Positions 57,356 through 64,000 of a stretch of 64,000 nucleotides of DNA are shown here, one piece after another; positions within the stretch are counted from its first letter, which is position 1, and every line of letters begins with the position of its first letter. The notes beneath the pieces are model-generated. The model made no database searches. It had not been told where the DNA came from and saw only the letters and a program-made list of their open reading frames with translations. The DNA lies in NCBI RefSeq assembly GCF_020520425.1, contig NC_079491.1, positions 20,389,449 through 20,453,448 on the forward strand, given 5' to 3'. The translations under genes were made by a program, and so were the position numbers. Source of the stretch: Spinacia oleracea (lineage: Eukaryota > Streptophyta > Magnoliopsida > Caryophyllales > Amaranthaceae).

Positions 57356-57741
57356 AAGTTTCGTCCCGAAACTTGACACGAAAATTCACACCCTTTTCAA
57401 AAGTTTTCAACTTATTCTTACGTAAAGAAGTACTTGTGCCATTCATGTGCACTTTTTCCAACTTAAAGTTGCTTGTGTTACTCGTGAACACCTTTTTCTT
57501 ATGCGGAGAATCTATTTACTTTGCACCAACATGTATAAGTTGCTAAAAAAGAGCATAGAATGCATAAAATTGGTATAAAAATAGGTAAAAAGCGCGAATT
57601 TCTATCGCATTCTACCCCCCTTAAAGAAAACGAGTTACGCCCTCGTAACTCATCTCAGGGAATAACTTTGGATATTTCCACTTCAACGAATTCTGTCCCC
57701 AATACAATATTTTCACTCAAATCATTCCAGCAAATAGGCTT

Positions 57742-57963
57742 CTACACTTTTTTCCCACACAATGCCTCAACATGTGACATCGTAATGCTCGCATGGTAAC
57801 TATTGATGCACGAAAATTCAATAAAATCTAGATGATCTCCCAACTTCTCTTTAAAGCCAATAGCACAGGCTCCCAACATATATTCCATAGTTTGGTTAGT
57901 CCTCTCAGGCTGACCATCAATTGTAGGGTGGAAAGCAGTACTCTTTTTCAATGTTGTCCCCAA
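57742..57963 (-). pseudogene. Gypsy integrase remnant
   Basis: Shows the C-terminal part of the integrase core: STAFHPTIDGQPERTNQTME, MLGACAIGF, HLDFIEFSCINSYHASI, then EALCGKK. Downstream, 57600-57740 decays into PICWNDLSE-like wording. The zinc-finger part and the first catalytic residues are missing. Confidence 0.85.
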
Positions 57964-58827
57964 GATTCACTAGACCTTTTTGCCAAAATTTCAGACTTTT
58001 ATGGTCGGTAAGGATCTCAAATGTTGCCCCATAAAGATAATATCTCCAAATCATTCAAAGCGTACGCACTAGCAGCTAGCTTTAGGTCATGGGTAGGGTA
58101 ATTGGTTTCATAAAGTTTCAATTGACGCGACAACAGGTGCGGAGGTCAAACGCTCTTTTAAATTCTAGAAAGCTTCCTCACATTTCGCACTCCACTCGAA
58201 TTTCGATTCCTCTTTCAACAAGTTGGTCAATGGTTTTTCTCTCTTCGAAAAGTCTTTCACAACATCCTATAATGGTAATCTAGGCCTAGAAAAATTTAGA
58301 TATCAGACACGTTCTTGGAATAGGTCACTCACCCACCTCTCTAATCTTAGCAGGATCTACAGAGACTCCTTCTGGTCAACTTTTCCTTTTTACCAAACCT
58401 CATTATGCCTTTCATGGATATGTATAACTTTTGGGCACAACTCCTAGCTCTTTCACCAATTCATATATTTCTTTTCATCTTTTTAAGACGCCAAATGATT
58501 TCTAACGATCCTGGACCACTCGAATCTTCTCTTAAATTTATTCCCTTAAGTAACGTAGTTTTCAATCAATTTAGTCCTTCACTTTTCCGCCAGTGTCACT
58601 TATACCCACGTGGCTTCAAGATTTGTATACTTCATTTAATAAAACTAGATTCTTTCTAAGCGTCTCCAAGTAATTCTCAAATGTTTTTCATGCTCTTCCT
58701 CATTCCTTGAACAAATCGGGATATCATCAATAACATAATAACGAACTTAATTCGGAATTCGTAGAAAATCTTATTCATCAAATCCATAGTTAATGCAGAT
58801 GTAATGGGTAACCCAAAAGATGTTACT

Positions 58828-59109
58828 CTAAACCCTTAATGACAATACGAATCCTAATGAGGTCTTAAGTATATTCTTATCAGCTACTCTCAATCGGTGG
58901 TACTTTAAACCCAAATCAGTCTTCGAGAACACACTCACCCAATTCAATTGGTCTAATATGTCATCTATCCTAGGCAAGGGATACTTGTTCTTGATGGTGT
59001 TTAGCTCCCTAAAATCGATGCATAATTCCATACTCTTATCTTTCTCCTTAACAAACAACACAGGAGCTCCCCACGGTGATGCACTAGGCCTAATATATTC
59101 CTTGACCAA
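58828..59109 (-). pseudogene. Gypsy reverse transcriptase remnant
   Basis: [40 protein letters not shown] and [15 protein letters not shown] are the N-terminal RT motifs. The region holding the YVDD catalytic motif and RNase H (about 58000-58820) is so decayed that only scattered words remain. Confidence 0.88.
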
Positions 59110-59322
59110 ACAAGTCTTGCAACTTTGTCTTAATTAGCTCATTTCAGGAGGTGTCATTCTATCTGGTGCTCTAGATATATGCGTCATTCTAGGAACTAAG
59201 TCTATAGAGGACTCAACGGCTCTTAGCAAGTGGCATACCTGCAATCTCACTAGGAAACACATCCATGAATTCATTCACCATTGGAACATCCTCGATCTTC
59301 ATTCCGACTTCTTAACTCACAT

Positions 59323-59514
59323 CTAGCTCACACAACCGAAAAATAGTTTACAAGGCAAGTTCTTAAACAATTTGGTACACCTTATGGTTACAACAGTAGG
59401 AATACTAACGGGTAAATTAATCACCTCAAAATCTACTAACTTCGGACTCTTAATAAGAGATGACGAAACAAAAGAATAAGCTTTCCCTGAATCAAATAAC
59501 TTTCTAACTAGCAC
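59323..59514 (-). pseudogene. Gypsy aspartic protease remnant
   Basis: LFDSGKAYSFVSSSLI corresponds to the LFDSGATHSFIS-type active-site block of gypsy proteases; the usual A-T-H is changed to K-A-Y. Confidence 0.75.
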
Positions 59515-59559
59515 GGAGTTAATAGAAAAGTAACAGAAACTAAGTCAACAGAACCTTGT

Positions 59560-60060
59560 TTAAACCTCAGAGCCTTTAGCTCCTCTGTGGCTACAACCTC
59601 AGGTGCAAACCACGACAGTGCTATAAATTTGCTATAGTAATCGGCAATGGTCATGCTCTCCATACTAAGGTTTATGAATTCCTAAACTTTTTGCTTTCTC
59701 ATAAAAGATAGGGTAAAACTTTCCCTCAATGCAGTAACAATTGAATCCTAATTGAATCTCTCAGCAGTGCTAAGCCTAACTCTATTTTCTCTCCACCATA
59801 AATCAGCTTCATCTTTCAAATACATGACAACTTGACCCACTCTCATATTTTAAGGACAGTTCACAGCCTCAAACAATTTCTCAAACTCTCTAACCTAGTT
59901 CTCTAAAAGTAAGATCAGTTTCCCCCTTAAAGTATGGTGACTTAACTTTGGCTAGTCTCTCAAACATGTCCCCAGCAGAATCGGGACGCTCAGTTCTCTC
60001 TTGGATCAGCTTTTCCGCCAAGAGGCGAATAGCAACAACTAAGTCATTATTGTTGGTCAT
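59560..60060 (-). pseudogene. Gypsy gag remnant
   Basis: Starts MTNNNDLVVAIRLLAEKL and continues MFERLAKVKSPYFKGE, then many stops. FYPIFYEKAKSLGIHKP is a typical gag word near 59700. No zinc knuckle is left. Confidence 0.7.
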
Positions 60061-61804
60061 TCTTTAACACGACCTGAAATTAATATACTCTATCTTAGTT
60101 TCTAAACATCACTCACATGTCATTCTATATCAAGCAATATTTTATTTGACCATAGAGATCGCCTCAATAAACAATATTCACATAAAATCATTTACGAATG
60201 TGCAACAATCATTGCAAAATAATTCTCCTCGATCATTCGCGAACGACATTCACATAAATGACATCCGATCGAGGGAAACAAATCAAATTCAATCATCACA
60301 AATAATAATAATGAAAGAAATTATTCCTCTTCGCGTGCCCAAACTAAATCATTGACCACTTGGATAATTAAATATTTAACTTTAATTCCTCAAAAGAAAC
60401 TTGTATTTCCTAAAAGAAACTTTTATTCCTCAAAACAATATTAATAACAATTTCTAAACCATAATAACGTACTTGTCCCAAAATAAAATAAAAGCGCTAT
60501 GCAATAAATTTAAACTACCGTTGGGCGACTTGTCCCACATTATTCCCAACATAAACAAATAATGAAACGATCTTAGAGGGAAACATTATCAATCTTGTTC
60601 TTTGATTCCTTATAGCTTTCTAGAGTAAAGGGCTCGTATTTAAAATTCATCATCATAATCGGTATTAAAATATTAAGCTAGTTTTCTCTGCCTTGTGGAT
60701 CTTCGTAGCCTTTGAGACTGAGGTCACCCTCTTCTGGCTCAGTATCACTATATTATAAATATCAACTCTAGTATGACCTCTAACACGGTCAAACTCACGA
60801 ATGGCTTCCTCATCCCTATCAGGGTCTCCTGTTCTTAATACATCACGCATAGTGCGTTCAAAGCTGGTGTAACTATTAATGTCAGACTCATAATACATTT
60901 CATTCTCATGATCACTTAGTACAATTGAGTTGCTATTGAATCCTACCAAGATATTCACATCTAAACACCACTTTCTTCACAAAAATATCAGTGATCTCTA
61001 TGTCGATCCTTCTCGAGAGATTCTAAGTTGGTATACTTAGAAAGAAATATTTTATTTCTGAAATAAGCAATTTCAGATCTCACTAATGACTTCCAAAACA
61101 AATCATAATCAAAGTTCAATAACGCAATAAGTTTGGTGGAAGCAAACAATTCTTTATGCACATTTAAATGTAACACTTAAACAATTAGCACACGCACGTA
61201 CATAACAATCAATTTCTTATGCTAGCATTGACTAGCTACTAATGCACATATAATTCTATCTTATATGCCCTTCTTATACTACCCATCTCTCAATAACTAA
61301 AGCATTGAAATAATTTAAATAACAAGGTAAAAGGACGATAATATAAGAAAATTATAACATAGAATACTAACATAAATAAAAATATAAAGTAAATAAAGTA
61401 AAATAAATTAAGGAAATGCGTAGCGAATAAATTCGAAAATAAAGTTATTAATTCGAAAAAAGATTTATATTTTCTAATAACGAATTCTAACTCTTGAAAC
61501 AACCAAAAAAAAAAAAAATTGAACTTCTTTAAAGAAAATGTGTACTCATTTTTTTTTGAATAGTAAATAATAAGAAAAAATAAAAATGTCGATCGAAAGT
61601 ATCACTTTAACTTGAATAATAATTTGATTTCGAACTTAAATAAGAAATATTATATACTTTCAAACAAGATAAAAGGAAATCGGCCCCCCAAAAAAAAGTA
61701 CCAATTTTTTTTTGAACACTATAATACGTAGAAGCTCGATTTTTAAGAAATTTATTTTAAATAACTAGATAGGTAGGCGCCTAAAAATTTATTAAAGTAA
61801 AACC
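60061..61804 (-). other. Gypsy 5' leader
   Basis: Long untranslated leader between the PBS and gag. A 97-codon frame at 60665-60958 has no recognisable domain. The remaining sequence is AT-rich. Confidence 0.5.
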
Positions 61805-61824
61805 TTAGCTTCTAGATACCACTT
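61805..61824 (-). other. Gypsy primer-binding site (decayed)
   Basis: On the minus strand the LTR end TGTTACA is followed by AAGTGGTATCTAGAAGC, close to the TGGTATCAGAGC complement of initiator-Met tRNA. Confidence 0.65.
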
Positions 61825-62705
61825 TGTAACACCCCGACAATTCCCATTTTCTAAAATAACCCTTTTTAAATATAACTGTAGGGAATTATCAAAGTATTAT
61901 CGCCCGTGTGAAAACGTAACGGCTTATTCAGAATTTTGCAGCGGAAAACATAAAACTAACTTTTAGGTTCATAAATAATCTTATTACATATTAGGTCCAA
62001 AACCAATTAACTGAAATAAGGAAATACGAATAGTACGACAAATTTCAAATTTAAGTTAACAAACCAAATCACTTAATAAAGCAAATATAACTACAAGCTA
62101 TCTAATCCCGATCCCAATGATGCATCATCTTCAAACCTGTAGATGGGCAACGCTTATTGATCCTTAGAGACTGCTCACCAAAGATGGGTCATCACAGGAT
62201 CAATAAGGCATAGCCATGATCAACACACACAAACAAAGCACGTAATCAGCAAAGCTGAGTACTACATACTAAAACAATAATAATCCTAATATGATACTAT
62301 TAACGAACAACCCTAACATGATACTAATGAACATAAACAAGGGCAAACAAAACATGATAGTTTGACGACCATACTTAACTAGACTAGGCTAGACTGGACT
62401 GGACTTTTATAACAATAATATTATTTTAGTTGAAATAGACAATGGACCGAGTTTTCTAGCTAGAGGCTTCACTAAGGAAGACGAGGTACGGGCGCGACTC
62501 CGTAACCTCAGTGACCTGCGATATCGAGGAACGTTTGAATAAAAATAGGACACGGTGATCAATCCGGTCCGAATTAAAGGCCATGGGCAACCACCACGAA
62601 CCCCAACTCATGTTTGTCCGTCACTTTAGACGTGCACAGTCTAAAGCTATTGCTACTCAGTTTCACTTTACATGATTTACAAATTGACACCCTGTTATGA
62701 CTCAA
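61825..62705 (-). repeat. Gypsy 5' LTR (truncated to 881 bp)
   Basis: Aligns base for base with 54572-55452. I count five substitutions and no gaps. It stops at CTCAA, after which unrelated orientation and sequence follow. Confidence 0.9.
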
Positions 62706-62910
62706 GAGTCGGGTCTTGTCTCCATGATTAATTGTTTATTTATATGACTTTAATTGTTTATTTATATGGCTTTTGCATGTGGATTATTTATTGTGAGTGA
62801 AATATGTTAGACTAGGATTTCATTCTAGCTTGTTTGTACTCAGCTTTCGCTGATTACATGCTTTGTGTTTTGGTCATGACCTTTGCCATAATGACCCTAT
62901 GATGACCCAT
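62706..62910 (-). repeat. Inverted, diverged gypsy LTR fragment
   Basis: TACTCAGCTTTCGCTGATTA and ATGATGACCCAT match the reverse complement of 54935-55010. It runs up to the next LTR start at 62911, as at 53270-53426. Confidence 0.65.
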
Positions 62911-64000
62911 TGTAACACCCCGACAATTCCCTTTTTCTAAAACGACCCTTTTACAAATATAACTATAGAGAATTATCAAAGTATTATCGCCCGTGTGAAA
63001 ACGTAATGGCTTATTCAGAATTTTGCAGCGGAAAACCTAAAACTAACTTTTAGGTTCATAAATAATCGATTACATATTAAGTCCAAAACCAATTAACGGA
63101 AATAAGGGTATACGAATAGTACGACAAATTTCAAATCCAAGTTAACAAACCAAATCACTTAATAAAACAAATATAACTACAAGCTCTGTAATCCCGATCC
63201 CAATGATGCATCATCTTCAAACCTGTAGATGGGCAACGCTTATTGATCCTTAGAGACTGCTCACCAAAGATGGGTCATCACAGGATCAATAAGGCATAGC
63301 CATGATCAACACACGCAAACAAAGCACGTAATCAGCAAAGCTGAGTACTACATACTAAAACAATAATAATCCTAACATGATACTATTAAACGAACAACCC
63401 TAACATGATACTAATGAACATAATTAAGGGCAGACAAAACATGATAATTTGACGACCATACTTGACCAGACTAGGCTAGACTTATAACAATAATATTATT
63501 TTAGTTGAAATATTTAATGGACCGAGTTGTCCATCGAGAAGTCTTCACTAAGGAAGACGAGGTACGGGCGCGACTCCGTAACCTCAGTGACCTGCGATAT
63601 CGAGGAACGTTTTAATAAAAATAGAACACGGTGATCAATCCGGTCCCAGAAAAGGCCATGGGCTACCACCATGAACCCCAACTCCTGTTTGTCCGTCACT
63701 TTAGACGTGCACAGTCTAAAGCTATTGCTACTCAGTTTCACTTTACATGGTTTACAAATTGAGATTCCGTTATGACTCAACAATCACATAAGACATACAA
63801 TTCACAATTGTTCACAACTGTTTTTATCTTGGAATTAAGTAAGTGATCATAAAAGCATCAATCAAGACTCATTCCAATTTATCCAACCTTTCCTTTAACC
63901 ATGATCAACCCTGTATATGGGCATAAAGTTTCAACTTACTAAACAAGGTCCACCGCCCTCATAAAGTAGTGAAAAGATAGAAAGGGAACAACAACCAATC
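62911..64000 (+). repeat. Further gypsy LTR copy, runs off the window
   Basis: Starts TGTAACACCCCGACAATTC and follows the 54572 LTR past the 881-bp truncation point (CTCAACAATCACATAAG and beyond), with many more substitutions than the 61825 copy. Confidence 0.85.

Larger units (their letters stand above)
54572..62705 (-). mobile_element. Ty3/gypsy retrotransposon, minus orientation
   Basis: Read on the minus strand, the order is 5' LTR (61825-62705, truncated), primer-binding site, leader, gag, protease, reverse transcriptase, integrase, polypurine tract, 3' LTR (54572-57337). The order protease-RT-integrase is that of Ty3/gypsy. The PBS resembles the initiator-Met tRNA type (TGGTATC). Coding parts are full of stops and gaps. 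Large LTRs and an iMet PBS fit plant chromoviruses such as Tekay/Del, but no chromodomain is visible, so the lineage is left open. Confidence 0.88.

Overview
The window is plant nuclear DNA. Genes are split by GT-AG introns, the intergenic DNA is AT-rich, and plant transposon classes fill most of the space. The copia LTR type at 5.1-6.4 kb and the frequent ACTCCGTA/GGAGTACGG words resemble Amaranthaceae genomes (spinach, beet or quinoa relatives). That placement is from memory and was not tested.

Gene-bearing part (1-39.3 kb). From the left: the 3' exons of cystathionine beta-lyase (+), followed by a dead receptor-kinase fragment; a block of nested transposons (CACTA end, copia body and 3' LTR, gypsy-LTR fragment, two hAT-type elements); a complete seven-exon CBP60 gene (+, 440 aa); and a minus-strand cluster of LRK10L/WAK-like receptor genes. 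That cluster has two complete four-exon receptor kinases (668 and 649 aa), one ectodomain-only gene and one ectodomain pseudogene. A broken CC-NBS-LRR resistance gene (+) lies inside a local duplication of the ectodomain gene. Then comes a complete eleven-exon condensin-II subunit CAP-H2 gene (-, 688 aa) with an E2F-type site upstream. The CBP60, LRK10L and NLR families all have immune roles in plants, so 9-31 kb reads as a defence-related neighbourhood, although one of its four receptor loci is dead, one lacks a kinase and the NLR is a pseudogene.

Repeat part (39.3-64 kb). I find no host gene here. 39.4-50.0 kb holds Helitrons recognised by CTAG ends, CCCGTGC...GCACGGG hairpins and TC ends. 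It also holds an hAT MITE with a perfect 8-bp target duplication, Stowaway MITEs and several tandem duplications. 50.2-50.8 kb is a decayed copy of a transposon-associated protein. 53.3-64.0 kb is a nest of one Ty3/gypsy family: a minus-strand element with a 2.77-kb LTR, PPT, PBS and decayed gag-protease-RT-integrase, plus partial LTR copies in both orientations. Its two LTRs differ at only 5 positions over 881 bp by my count, although its coding region is full of stops.

No CRISPR, operon or bacterial system is present. I did not find a clearly new biological system. The best leads are a recently moved but coding-dead gypsy element, a phase-compatible orphan ectodomain exon next to a receptor kinase, the Helitron array, and a MULE-type MITE with an internal repeat. 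Exon borders were set by hand from splice sites, reading phase and family similarity. No database search was run.
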